Shown: positions 24,979-32,543 of the stretch, piece by piece
Layout of the letters: the number at the start of each line of letters is the position of its first letter
Numbering within the stretch: position 1 is the first letter of the stretch
Origin: JBBQFC01 sp038321615
Lineage (GTDB): Bacteria; Bacteroidota; Bacteroidia; Flavobacteriales_D; Cryomorphaceae
Direction of reading: 5' to 3'
Assembly: GCA_038321615.1 (NCBI GenBank)
Contig: JBBQFC010000006.1
Coordinates: 16,249 to 80,248, forward strand
Length of the DNA: 64,000 nt
Program-made: the position numbers and the translations under genes
Notes under the pieces: model-generated
What the model was told of the DNA's origin: nothing
The model's database searches: none
What the model saw: the letters and a program-made list of their open reading frames with translations, nothing else

Positions 24979-25009
24979 TAAAATTAAGGAGGAAAATCTT
25001 CAAAAGCAA
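24979..25009 (-). promoter_or_regulatory. Bacteroidota-type promoter of the cys leader/operon
   Basis: Minus strand TTG (25007-25009), 20-base spacer, TAATTTTA (24979-24986): one mismatch to the TAnnTTTG -7 element, at the usual spacing. The position would start transcription at or next to the leader ORF's ATG. The only well-spaced match in the stretch; not proof. Confidence 0.4.
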
Positions 25010-25057
25010 GAATTATTGTTACGATTTCCTTTTTCTGCAAGGTGGTTGACAGTTTAT

Positions 25058-25849
25058 CTATTCTCTTGGATGTGCAAAAGTCAAAAGAATGCCGTCTGCA
25101 TTGCGCAACTTCAAATTTTTGGCGGTAACTGCGTAACTCGTGCTTTTTTTCAAATTGGCAAGGATTTCCAATTCCAGTGCTTGATTCGGACACATCATTT
25201 TGGTCGATGCAATGTCAGTAAATCGCATATTCCAACGCTCACCAATAAGCTTACCGTTCATGCTATTGCAACCTGTCATTCCTGTAAAAGTCTTGCCATC
25301 CATATCCAATTCGATAAACGGTAGTTCATCGGGAAAATCGGCCATATTCACCGTTTTCCCGTTCCAGCTTTCAAGCATCCATTTTCCGCTGATGCTTTTA
25401 TCAAGCTTGTAATCTCCGCAACCATCGAAGTGCCGACCTTCTGCGTCTTTACCATCTTTAAAATCAACGTGTACCGTGTATTCGCTGTTTGGGCAACTGC
25501 CTTCCATTATTTCGATTAACATTTCCCCCGATTCAGTTGCGACAACATAGCGCTTTACATTGGCATCCGCCCGGACTGATGGTTCAACGTGTGCTGATAA
25601 AAATGGTGCAAAACCAGCCATATCGGAAGTAAAACGGATAGCCAGAGCGCTAAGCTCCAGTTTCCAATTTGGATTATCGCCTGTAGCTATAAAATAAATA
25701 GGCGTACTCTCCATAATATCTCTTGGCTTTTGGACTTCAGCCGATGTAACCGAACGCTCTAATTGAACAGGTTCTTTTTCCGTGCCGTTGCAGGATGTTA
25801 AGAGTACTGCCGACAAAACGATGATAGAATTAAAACAGGCTGATTTCAC
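25058..25849 (-). CDS. Lipoprotein with C-terminal META/HslJ domain
   Basis: Lipoprotein signal VLSAVLLTSC followed by NGTEKEP. The GTG at 25849 gives the best signal peptide; the longer frame begins with a TTG at 25870. Residues 50-150 resemble the COG3650 type (YFIATGDNPNWKLELSALAIRF, SCPNSEYTVHVDFKDGKD, then CGDYKLD), and the last 100 residues are a META domain: WMLESWNGK, then MTGCNSMNGKL and IASTKMMCPNQALELEILANL with the paired Cys of HslJ-like proteins. Function unknown; META proteins are linked to motility, heat or novobiocin tolerance in other bacteria. Faces the envelope; monocistronic and divergent from the SRPBCC gene. Confidence 0.85.
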   Translation of the reverse strand: MKSACFNSIIVLSAVLLTSCNGTEKEPVQLERSVTSAEVQKPRDIMESTPIYFIATGDNPNWKLELSALAIRFTSDMAGFAPFLSAHVEPSVRADANVKRYVVATESGEMLIEIMEGSCPNSEYTVHVDFKDGKDAEGRHFDGCGDYKLDKSISGKWMLESWNGKTVNMADFPDELPFIELDMDGKTFTGMTGCNSMNGKLIGERWNMRFTDIASTKMMCPNQALELEILANLKKSTSYAVTAKNLKLRNADGILLTFAHPRE

Positions 25850-25925
25850 GGAACAAATTATTTGCGGCAAACATACACTCTACATAGCCCACCCAATGTT
25901 TACTCAACATCAATTTTAATGAAAC

Positions 25926-25958
25926 TTTGTGTAAATTTTCTGGGATTCTATACTTTCG
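25926..25958 (+). promoter_or_regulatory. Bacteroidota-type promoter of the SRPBCC lipoprotein gene
   Basis: TTTG (25926-25929), 21-base spacer, TACTTTCG (25951-25958), one mismatch to TAnnTTTG. The start codon is 25 bases downstream. Confidence 0.55.
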
Positions 25959-25983
25959 GCTTGCACTATTAAACTTAAATAAT

Positions 25984-26991
25984 ATGAAAAATCAAATTAT
26001 CCTGAGCTTGGCGATCGGCTCATTGCTTATCTCTTGCTCGCCAACCGATTACACCATTGTGCACAGCACAGAGATCGATGCTCCTCCAGAAGCAGTGTTT
26101 GCATACGTCAACAACCATAAAATGCGCGATTTCTGGAGTCCGTGGGAAGCCATGGATCCAAATATGGTAAAGTCATATGAAGGTCCGGAAGCGGGCGTTG
26201 GAGCGATTTATAAGTGGAAGGGAAATGACTCCGTAGGTACAGGCAGCATGGAGATTCTCGAATCTCAGGCACCCGGATTTATAAAGTCTAAACTCATTTT
26301 TACAGATCCTTGGGAGTCGGAGTCCATCATTAATTGGAATTTCGAACCAAACGGAGAAGGCACAAAAGCCACATGGACCATTGCCGGCCAATTGCCCGGT
26401 TATTTATTTTGGATGGGACAAGAAGACATGGAAGAAGCCATGGGTGCGGATTTTGAGCGCGGCCTGAAAAATCTAAAAGCGGTAGTGGAAGAAGCCACGC
26501 CAAAAAGTCCGTACACCGTAGAAGTGATAGAAGTGGCTACGATGGATTATGTTTTCATCCGCGAAACAATCGCTACAAGCGCTGTTGATAGTTCATTTTT
26601 TGCCGACCGGTATGCACGTATTGCAGCTGCCTTGGGCGATGATATGAAAAATATGACCGGCGCCCCATTCGCGATTTACCACCGCTGGGATATGGATGCC
26701 CAAGTAGCGGAAGTTTCAGTCGCCATGCCTTGTACCACAAAAAAGTCATTACCGAAAGGTATGGCATCGGGCAAAACCTATGACGGAAACGTTATAAAAG
26801 TGGACCATTACGGATCGTATGAAGAGACCGCTAATGCCCATCTTTTCATGGAAAAATACACCAAAGATAATGGCTTGGACATTATTGAGAGTCCTTGGGA
26901 GGTTTATGTTACCGATCCTGCTACGGAGAGTGACCCGTCAAAATGGCTCACCCAGGTTTACTATCCGGTTCGCAAGATGGAGCAAATGTAG
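25984..26991 (+). CDS. Lipoprotein with SRPBCC (polyketide-cyclase-like) and GyrI-like domains
   Basis: The ATG at 25984 yields the signal LAIGSLLISC followed by SPTDY; the longer frame from 25927 overlaps the promoter. Residues 20-170 form a START/SRPBCC helix-grip domain (STEIDAPPEAVFAYVNNHKMRDFWSPW is typical of polyketide_cyc2). Residues 175-335 form a GyrI-like small-molecule-binding domain (YTVEVIEVATMDYVFIRET, KVDHYGSYEETANAHLFMEKY, PWEVYVTDPATESDPSKWLTQVYYPV). Both are ligand-binding folds without catalytic residues. The 3' end overlaps the convergent glycosyltransferase gene by 44 bases. Confidence 0.88.
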   Translation: MKNQIILSLAIGSLLISCSPTDYTIVHSTEIDAPPEAVFAYVNNHKMRDFWSPWEAMDPNMVKSYEGPEAGVGAIYKWKGNDSVGTGSMEILESQAPGFIKSKLIFTDPWESESIINWNFEPNGEGTKATWTIAGQLPGYLFWMGQEDMEEAMGADFERGLKNLKAVVEEATPKSPYTVEVIEVATMDYVFIRETIATSAVDSSFFADRYARIAAALGDDMKNMTGAPFAIYHRWDMDAQVAEVSVAMPCTTKKSLPKGMASGKTYDGNVIKVDHYGSYEETANAHLFMEKYTKDNGLDIIESPWEVYVTDPATESDPSKWLTQVYYPVRKMEQM

Positions 26992-27736
26992 AGATCTCAC
27001 TTTTTTGATTCACAGAAACCGGCTTTTGGTCGGTTTTTGTCGGTTTAGGATGCCTGATTAGTTTGCCGTACCAAGACGCTAATTTCTCAGCAGGCACGCC
27101 CAAATAGTACATTGTAAAAATGAAAAGATTAGCAGAATTCACTCGGAAGTAGCCATTTTCGTCATACTTACGCGCAGAAACTTCGATATCGGCCTGAATA
27201 ACTTTAAACTGCGCGTGTTTTTTGCCGCGAGCGATAATGTCATAATCTTCCATGACCCGCTTGGATTCGTCATAACCTTGAAGCTTCTCGAAAAGATTTT
27301 TGGTTATAAATAGGCTTTGATCGCCTCCACGAAAGATCATAAACGGAAATCGGGTGAACCATGAGTTGATTCTAAGCAGTCTCTTAGGAGAGCTAAAGCG
27401 AAAACGAAAACAGCCAAATTCATTGCCATCGGCTAAGGCTGAACTGATATGTGTAGAGAATTTTACCGGTGGTAGCGTGTCGGCATGCACGAAGTATAGA
27501 GTCTTTGCCGATGCCGCCTGGGCTCCTAAATTTAACTGAACAGCCCTATTGGCAATGTTTCCAGTAATTACTTTCGCTCCTGTCTTTAATGCCAAATCTA
27601 CTGTAGTATCTGTGCTGCCACCATCTATGATGATACACTCGATTCGCGCAGAGCTGTCGCAAACACGACGAATAAGCCTTTGGATGTGCGCCGATTCATT
27701 AAACGTGGGAATAATTACAGATATTTCGGGCATCAT
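26948..27736 (-). CDS. Family 2 glycosyltransferase, TIGR04283 type
   Basis: GT-A fold transferase. ISVIIPTFNE opens the domain, IIDGGSTDTTVDLA binds the nucleotide, and FVHADTLPP carries the DxD-equivalent; RGGDQSLFITKNLFEKLQGYDE and MEDYDIIARGKK complete the acceptor region, as in TIGR04283 proteins. These are often reported near arsenosugar or DUF547 genes; a DUF547 gene starts divergently 40 bp away here. No membrane segment. The C-terminal 40 residues are low complexity and rich in Lys, Pro and Ser. The 3' end lies inside the 3' end of the SRPBCC gene on the other strand. Confidence 0.9.
   Translation of the reverse strand: MMPEISVIIPTFNESAHIQRLIRRVCDSSARIECIIIDGGSTDTTVDLALKTGAKVITGNIANRAVQLNLGAQAASAKTLYFVHADTLPPVKFSTHISSALADGNEFGCFRFRFSSPKRLLRINSWFTRFPFMIFRGGDQSLFITKNLFEKLQGYDESKRVMEDYDIIARGKKHAQFKVIQADIEVSARKYDENGYFRVNSANLFIFTMYYLGVPAEKLASWYGKLIRHPKPTKTDQKPVSVNQKSEISTFAPSCEPDSKPG
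27017..27038 (+). terminator. Probable terminator of the SRPBCC gene, inside the convergent glycosyltransferase gene
   Basis: AACCG and CGGTT arms around a nine-base loop followed by TTT. A short stem; it begins 26 bases past the stop codon, within the coding end of the opposite gene. Confidence 0.4.
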
Positions 27737-27776
27737 ACTTGCAAAAGAAATCTAAATCAGTGTAATAAACGTGAGT

Positions 27777-28607
27777 ATGAACGAACAAATACCAACAAGC
27801 AGATTTATGAACATCGGATTTCTAGTATTAACTCTTTCACTCGGCTTAGCTTCCTGCACCACAGTCGAAACTTCGGCCAAGGAAACCACATCCGTTGCTG
27901 AAGCTTCAGTGGCACCTTCAAAGATAGGACTTGTGGACCACGCCAAATGGGATGCATTATTAAAAAAACATGTCAATGACAAAGGCATGGTAAATTATAA
28001 GGGAATGATCAAGGACAGCCTTCAATTGAATGCCTATCTCAAGCAAGTTGAAAGCAATCCACCAGATAAAAGCACTTGGAGTAAACCCGAGCAGTTGGCT
28101 TATTGGATCAACGCTTACAATGCTTTTACGGTGCGCCTTATCATCCGAAACTATCCCGTGAAATCTATAAAAGACATTGCCGGTGGCATCCCCTTCGTCA
28201 ATACACCATGGGATATTAAGTTCATAAAGATTGGGGGCGAAACCCACGATTTAAATAATATCGAACACGGGATAGTGCGTAAAGAATTTAATGAGCCACG
28301 CATCCATTTTGTCTTGGTATGTGCGGCTGTATCCTGCCCGCGTTTGCGCAATGAAGCCTACGACGCGAAACGACTCGAAGAGCAACTTGACGATCAGGCG
28401 CGCGTAACTTTCAATGATCCATCAAAAAATAAAGTTGAGAAAGACAAGGCGCAAATCACAAAATTACTCGATTGGTATTGGGGTGATTTTAAAGGTCTCA
28501 AGATGACGCGCCAGGAATATGTGAACCAATACAGCGTGGTGAAAATGAATGCCAATGCTGAAATTACTTTCATGGATTACTTCTGGGAACTCAACGAGCA
28601 AAAGTAG
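27777..28607 (+). CDS. DUF547-domain lipoprotein
   Basis: The ATG at 27777 precedes a lipoprotein signal (MNIGFLVLTLSLGLASC, then TTVETSA). The DUF547 core is clear: LAYWINAYNAFTVRLIIRNYP, DINNIEHG-like HDLNNIEHGIVRKEFNEPRIH, and VLVCAAVSCPRLRNEAY with the two conserved cysteines, then LDWYWGDF. DUF547 proteins are exported and may be enzymes with a Cys/His site, but no reaction is established. Monocistronic; a good terminator lies past the stop. Confidence 0.9.
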   Translation: MNEQIPTSRFMNIGFLVLTLSLGLASCTTVETSAKETTSVAEASVAPSKIGLVDHAKWDALLKKHVNDKGMVNYKGMIKDSLQLNAYLKQVESNPPDKSTWSKPEQLAYWINAYNAFTVRLIIRNYPVKSIKDIAGGIPFVNTPWDIKFIKIGGETHDLNNIEHGIVRKEFNEPRIHFVLVCAAVSCPRLRNEAYDAKRLEEQLDDQARVTFNDPSKNKVEKDKAQITKLLDWYWGDFKGLKMTRQEYVNQYSVVKMNANAEITFMDYFWELNEQK

Positions 28608-28608
28608 T

Positions 28609-30177
28609 TTAGTTCCTATTTACCAGTAATGGATAAGCCAAATCGGTTATAAAACTGGTTTGGCTTTTTTCATGCACCAAGTGCAATAGGAGTTCCGAAG
28701 CTGTTGCCAGGTATTTGTTTACTTCTGGCTTTGCGCTAAGCATAGACCGTACCTTCATACTTTCTTCATCAAATAAGTTGTTGAACAGAGCCAGATCAAA
28801 CACTTGCCCATCGGCCAATCGAGCCTTGCACTGCTTCCATTGCCACAATTGCGCACGAGCCAATTCAGCCCCGGTTTTGTCTTCTACCTTTTGCATGATT
28901 TCTATAGTTCCAGCTCCGGAGAGCCAAGAAGCCAGGTAAAACAGGCATACGTGTATGTGCTGCCGTATTTGCCGTTCAGTAATATCGCCCCTAGACACGC
29001 TCAATAATTGGTTTACTCCAATATGCTGCACATTGAGCGGCCGTTCATTATTCGTTTCGGGCTTTGCGGAATTCCAGTGCCTAAGAATTGGGTCGACTAA
29101 TTGGGGATGGGCCACCCTACTCCCATCAAATCCTTGGGTTTGCTCGTCCATTTTCCCTTTTATTACGGTCTCCATTATCCCGTCGGAAAGCGCCTCATTT
29201 TTGCCATTTGGAAGTTCGTTCGACGTGACACCAATGGCTTGACCTCCACGTCGGTGTGCCACATATACAATCTGCTGGGCATAACATTCCAAAAATGGAC
29301 ATTGAAAAGAGAGCGTGTCCCGGTCGGGCAGCATGTATCCCGCCTTGGTTCCGAAATGTTTAATGAAGCTAAATAGATAATTTTGTTTTCCGCAACTCAG
29401 TCCCGAGCTGTGGTCGCGCAATTCGTAAAGCATTTCATCAAGTTGAAATGCAGCTGGCATCGTTTCTACAGTTACTGTGGCCTTAATGGTACCGCAATCC
29501 AAACCAAAATAGTTCTGGGCGAAAATAAAAATATCATTCCACCAGCGCGCTTCGCGGTAATGTTCCAATTTAGAAAGGTAAAAGAAGGGCCCTTGCCCTT
29601 GCTCGACCAATTGATGCGCATTATGGAAAAAGTACAAACCAAAATCGAAGAGTGAAGCGCTCAACAGCTCATTGTTTACAGTAACATGCGACTCATCGCA
29701 ATGCATGGCACGAGGCCGGATCATTAGTACTGAATGGTTATTGCCAGCAGAACTATGAGTTACCCATTGGCAAAGCGCGCGATGACCGTTAAGCAGATTC
29801 GCCCACGTAGGAGAAATTCCATCTTCAAAATCTGCAATCAATACGGGTGCTTTTGATGTAGTTCCTGCCTTTAGCGACTCTTCATTGGGCAATACCAGGA
29901 GCTCTAATCTCCTATCGCGGAGACAATCCGGAATCGGAGAAATCTTCCACTCCGCCGAACGAACATGGGCTGTGCGCTCAGGAAATTCAAACTTTACACC
30001 CGAGTCCATTCTTTGCTGAACGGCCAAACGACTTTCGAGCAATTTTTGCCGGCTGTGCTCGAAATTTTCGTGCAACTCTTTTAAAAAGACTAAAACTTCA
30101 GGAGATAAGATTTCTTGAATCCAAGGCTGACTTCCCGGTGCGTGCTTTATTGTAGTGGGTTGTGGAGTAGTACTCAT
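28609..30177 (-). CDS. aceB: Malate synthase A
   Basis: Condenses glyoxylate and acetyl-CoA to malate in the glyoxylate bypass. Family hallmarks: VLIADFEDGISPTWANLLNG at about 120-140, MIRPRAMHCDESH, TVTVETMPAAFQLDEMLYELRDHSSGL with the catalytic acidic residues, and the C-terminal SRGDITERQIRQHIHVCLFYLASWLSGAG. 522 residues, typical for MSA. Isocitrate lyase (aceA), usually its partner, is not adjacent and not in this window. Converges on the DUF547 gene with one base between the stops. Confidence 0.96.
   Translation of the reverse strand: MSTTPQPTTIKHAPGSQPWIQEILSPEVLVFLKELHENFEHSRQKLLESRLAVQQRMDSGVKFEFPERTAHVRSAEWKISPIPDCLRDRRLELLVLPNEESLKAGTTSKAPVLIADFEDGISPTWANLLNGHRALCQWVTHSSAGNNHSVLMIRPRAMHCDESHVTVNNELLSASLFDFGLYFFHNAHQLVEQGQGPFFYLSKLEHYREARWWNDIFIFAQNYFGLDCGTIKATVTVETMPAAFQLDEMLYELRDHSSGLSCGKQNYLFSFIKHFGTKAGYMLPDRDTLSFQCPFLECYAQQIVYVAHRRGGQAIGVTSNELPNGKNEALSDGIMETVIKGKMDEQTQGFDGSRVAHPQLVDPILRHWNSAKPETNNERPLNVQHIGVNQLLSVSRGDITERQIRQHIHVCLFYLASWLSGAGTIEIMQKVEDKTGAELARAQLWQWKQCKARLADGQVFDLALFNNLFDEESMKVRSMLSAKPEVNKYLATASELLLHLVHEKSQTSFITDLAYPLLVNRN
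28635..28670 (+). terminator. Terminator of the DUF547 gene inside the 3' end of aceB
   Basis: Perfect 8-bp arms AAGCCAAA (28635-28642) and TTTGGCTT (28659-28666) followed by further T. The stem lies within the last codons of the convergent aceB gene, 27 bases past the DUF547 stop. Confidence 0.7.
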
Positions 30178-30248
30178 AAGTCGTTCAGAAAGATTTCAAA
30201 TATAGGATTATGCGTATGATATGCGAATCACACCAAAAACGATAACAT

Positions 30249-30275
30249 AAAAAAAGCCGACGAACGTCGGCCTTT
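30249..30275 (-). terminator. Terminator of tRNA-Leu
   Basis: On the minus strand GCCGACG pairs with CGTCGGC across a small loop and is followed by seven T, starting a few bases beyond the tRNA 3' end. Confidence 0.85.
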
Positions 30276-30277
30276 TG

Positions 30278-30360
30278 TGCCCAGGACTGGACTCGAACCA
30301 GCACAAGCTTAGCTCACCACCCCCTCAAGGTGGCGTGTCTACCAATTTCACCACCTGGGC
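30278..30360 (-). tRNA. tRNA-Leu (anticodon GAG)
   Basis: An 83-base class II cloverleaf on the minus strand with acceptor GCCCAGG/CCTGGGC and discriminator A, D arm with AATTGGTAGACAC, anticodon stem CCACC/GGTGG holding TTGAGGG (anticodon GAG), a long variable arm and T arm GGTTCGAGTCC. CCA not encoded. Confidence 0.97.
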
Positions 30361-30472
30361 ATTTTGGTGCGCAAAGGTAATTAATTGATGGAAATTTGAA
30401 AGCTACCCGAAATTTTTGAAAGCTATCTTATCGATGCTATCAAACACCTGTCATTGAAAAAATTGTGAGCGG

Positions 30473-30505
30473 TTTGCCCATGTAAAATTTGGTAAAGTAT
30501 CTTTA
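30473..30505 (+). promoter_or_regulatory. Bacteroidota-type promoter of the fatty-acid hydroxylase gene
   Basis: TTTG (30473-30476), 21-base spacer, TATCTTTA (30498-30505), one mismatch to TAnnTTTG. The ATG at 30521 is 15 bases downstream. Confidence 0.55.
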
Positions 30506-30520
30506 CTCAAAATTTTGATC

Positions 30521-31195
30521 ATGCAGCACACGCCAAAGAATAAGGGGACAACGGCTTTGTTCAAAAATCCAATTCTTGAAAAGCTTGCCCGAACGCACAT
30601 TGCGGTACCATTGAGCATCTACTTTATTGGTTCTACAGTCTTGATGTATTTAAATTTTTCCCGCGGATACACTTCGGCTCGGGGCGGGATTTCGATGTTT
30701 TTTGTTGGTTTATTATTTTGGACTTGGTTCGAGTATTTTATGCACAAACATCTCTTCCACATGCTCCCGACCAATAAAATTAAGGAGCGCATTCAATATA
30801 CCTTTCACGGAGTACATCATGAATTTCCCCGCGATAAAACTCGACTTGCTATGCCACCGGCTGCGGCATTATTATTATTAATTGCACTTTTCTTTATCTT
30901 CAAATTGATTATGGGTAATTACGTCTTTACCTTTTTACCAGGTTTCGTGATGGGTTATTCGGCATATTTATTTGTACATTTTGCTATTCACGCGTTTGTA
31001 CCCCCAAAAAATAAATTGAATGCACTTTGGGTCAATCATAGCATTCACCATTACAAAGACGATACAGTAGCTTTTGGCGTTTCCAGTCCGCTTTGGGACT
31101 TTATTCGTGGCACCATGCCAAGAAAAACTTATAGAAAGTCTAAAGAAGAACGGGCGCCAAAAAATGTAAATGCGCATCAGGAAGTCCTGGCTTAA
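30521..31195 (+). CDS. Fatty acid hydroxylase / sterol desaturase superfamily protein
   Basis: Integral membrane di-iron hydroxylase. Membrane segments at about 28-48, 60-80, 120-142 and 145-165 alternate with the histidine clusters that bind the diiron centre: HKHLFH, HGVHHE, HFAIH and HSIHHYKD. The arrangement and the 224-residue length fit the FA2H-like branch that hydroxylates lipid acyl chains, for example of sphingolipids or ornithine lipids, rather than sterols. The ATG at 30521 is preferred to the TTG at 30515 because of the promoter position. Monocistronic. Confidence 0.9.
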   Translation: MQHTPKNKGTTALFKNPILEKLARTHIAVPLSIYFIGSTVLMYLNFSRGYTSARGGISMFFVGLLFWTWFEYFMHKHLFHMLPTNKIKERIQYTFHGVHHEFPRDKTRLAMPPAAALLLLIALFFIFKLIMGNYVFTFLPGFVMGYSAYLFVHFAIHAFVPPKNKLNALWVNHSIHHYKDDTVAFGVSSPLWDFIRGTMPRKTYRKSKEERAPKNVNAHQEVLA

Positions 31196-31319
31196 GGAAT
31201 TATCTTCTCAAAATTCCGGTCGTGTCTCCGACAAAAGCGGACATCCATATAGCGCAGATTGGAGATGAATCCCATTGTTGTTCTTTCTTGAACAGCGAAA
31301 CTTGTACCTTCGACTTCTC

Positions 31320-32543
31320 ATGAAATCATCGTCTGTTCTATTTCCTAATGATCAAGGCATACAGCTTAGCGCAGTTCTCGACGAACCGATTGGTAAAGCT
31401 CCAATTGCCTTTGTTATTTTCGCCCACTGCTTTACCTGTGGAAAGAATATTAGCACCGCAACTCGAATTAGTGCGCGACTCGTTCATGAAGGGTTTGGCG
31501 TGCTTCGATTCGACTTCACTGGCCTCGGTCAAAGTGAAGGCGCTTTTGCCGAAACGAGTTTCCTTACCAATCTGAGCGACATCTATTCCGCAGCCGACTT
31601 CTTGAAATTGAATTATCGATCTCCACAATTATTGATTGGTCATTCCCTTGGAGGCACTGCGGTAATTCACGCTGCCGATAAAATCGACGGAATAAAAGCC
31701 ATCTGTACCATCGGATCGCCCTTTGAAGCTCACCATGTGACTCATATGCTCGAAAGCGGAATCGAAGAGATCGAAAGAACTGGAAAAGCGCTCATTATAA
31801 TTGGAGGTCGTCCGTTTCCGATTGGCAAGAAATTTATTGACGATCTTAATTTGGTGAGCAGCAAGGAAGTGCTCCAGCGCATGCGAAAGGCTCTACTAAT
31901 TCTCCATTCTCCACAGGACGAAATTGTAGAAATCAAAAATGCAGCTGACATTTACCAAGCGGCATTCCATCCTAAAAGCTTTGTGAGCCTCGACGGAGGC
32001 GACCATTTGCTTTCAAATAAAGCAGATGCTCATTATGCCGCCAAAGTAATTGCAGCATGGGCGGCGAGATATTTGGAAAGCGAAGTGGACGAACCATCTA
32101 TTGAAACCGAGCACCAGGTAGCCGTGCAAATAGAGCAAAAAGCCTTTACGACGGAAGTACAAGCGGGTCGACATTTTTCGATCGCCGATGAACCTTTAGA
32201 GCTTGGAGGGAAAGACGAAGGCCCTTCTCCTTACCAGCTTCTTTGTGCAGCTCTTGGCTCTTGTACGGCTATGACGCTCAAAATGTACGCAGATCGAAAA
32301 AACTGGGATTTTAAGAAAATTACTGTTCATCTCAGCCATTCCAAATCGCATAAGATTGATGCGGAAAACGCTGTCGAACGCAGGACTAAAATGGAGTATA
32401 TCTCGCGCTTAATCAAGATAGAAGGAGATCTCGACGCCGACCAACGCGCAAAAATGCTTGAAATAGCCAATAAATGTCCGGTTCATCGCACCCTCACCGA
32501 AGCCGATGTGGTAGTGGAAACCCAGGAGCTAATAGGCGAATGA
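31320..32543 (+). CDS. Bifunctional alpha/beta hydrolase - OsmC family protein
   Basis: A fusion. Residues 1-250 are an alpha/beta hydrolase: oxyanion region FAHCFTCGKN, nucleophile elbow LIGHSLGG, acid in HSPQDEIVEI and base in LDGGDHLL. Residues 275-405 are an OsmC domain with the two reactive cysteines in LGSCTAMTLKMYADRK and NKCPVHRTL, which reduces organic peroxides. The pairing suggests that the hydrolase supplies or detoxifies a substrate for the peroxidase. The ATG at 31320 is chosen because the longer frame extends into the promoter region. The stop overlaps the next gene's start (ATGA). Confidence 0.93.
   Translation: MKSSSVLFPNDQGIQLSAVLDEPIGKAPIAFVIFAHCFTCGKNISTATRISARLVHEGFGVLRFDFTGLGQSEGAFAETSFLTNLSDIYSAADFLKLNYRSPQLLIGHSLGGTAVIHAADKIDGIKAICTIGSPFEAHHVTHMLESGIEEIERTGKALIIIGGRPFPIGKKFIDDLNLVSSKEVLQRMRKALLILHSPQDEIVEIKNAADIYQAAFHPKSFVSLDGGDHLLSNKADAHYAAKVIAAWAARYLESEVDEPSIETEHQVAVQIEQKAFTTEVQAGRHFSIADEPLELGGKDEGPSPYQLLCAALGSCTAMTLKMYADRKNWDFKKITVHLSHSKSHKIDAENAVERRTKMEYISRLIKIEGDLDADQRAKMLEIANKCPVHRTLTEADVVVETQELIGE

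Noticed and set aside
25016..25324. Plus-strand 102-codon frame after a perfect AAGGAGG
   Set aside because: The AAGGAGG at 24985-24991 has no start codon at a useful distance and the frame is antisense to the META lipoprotein.
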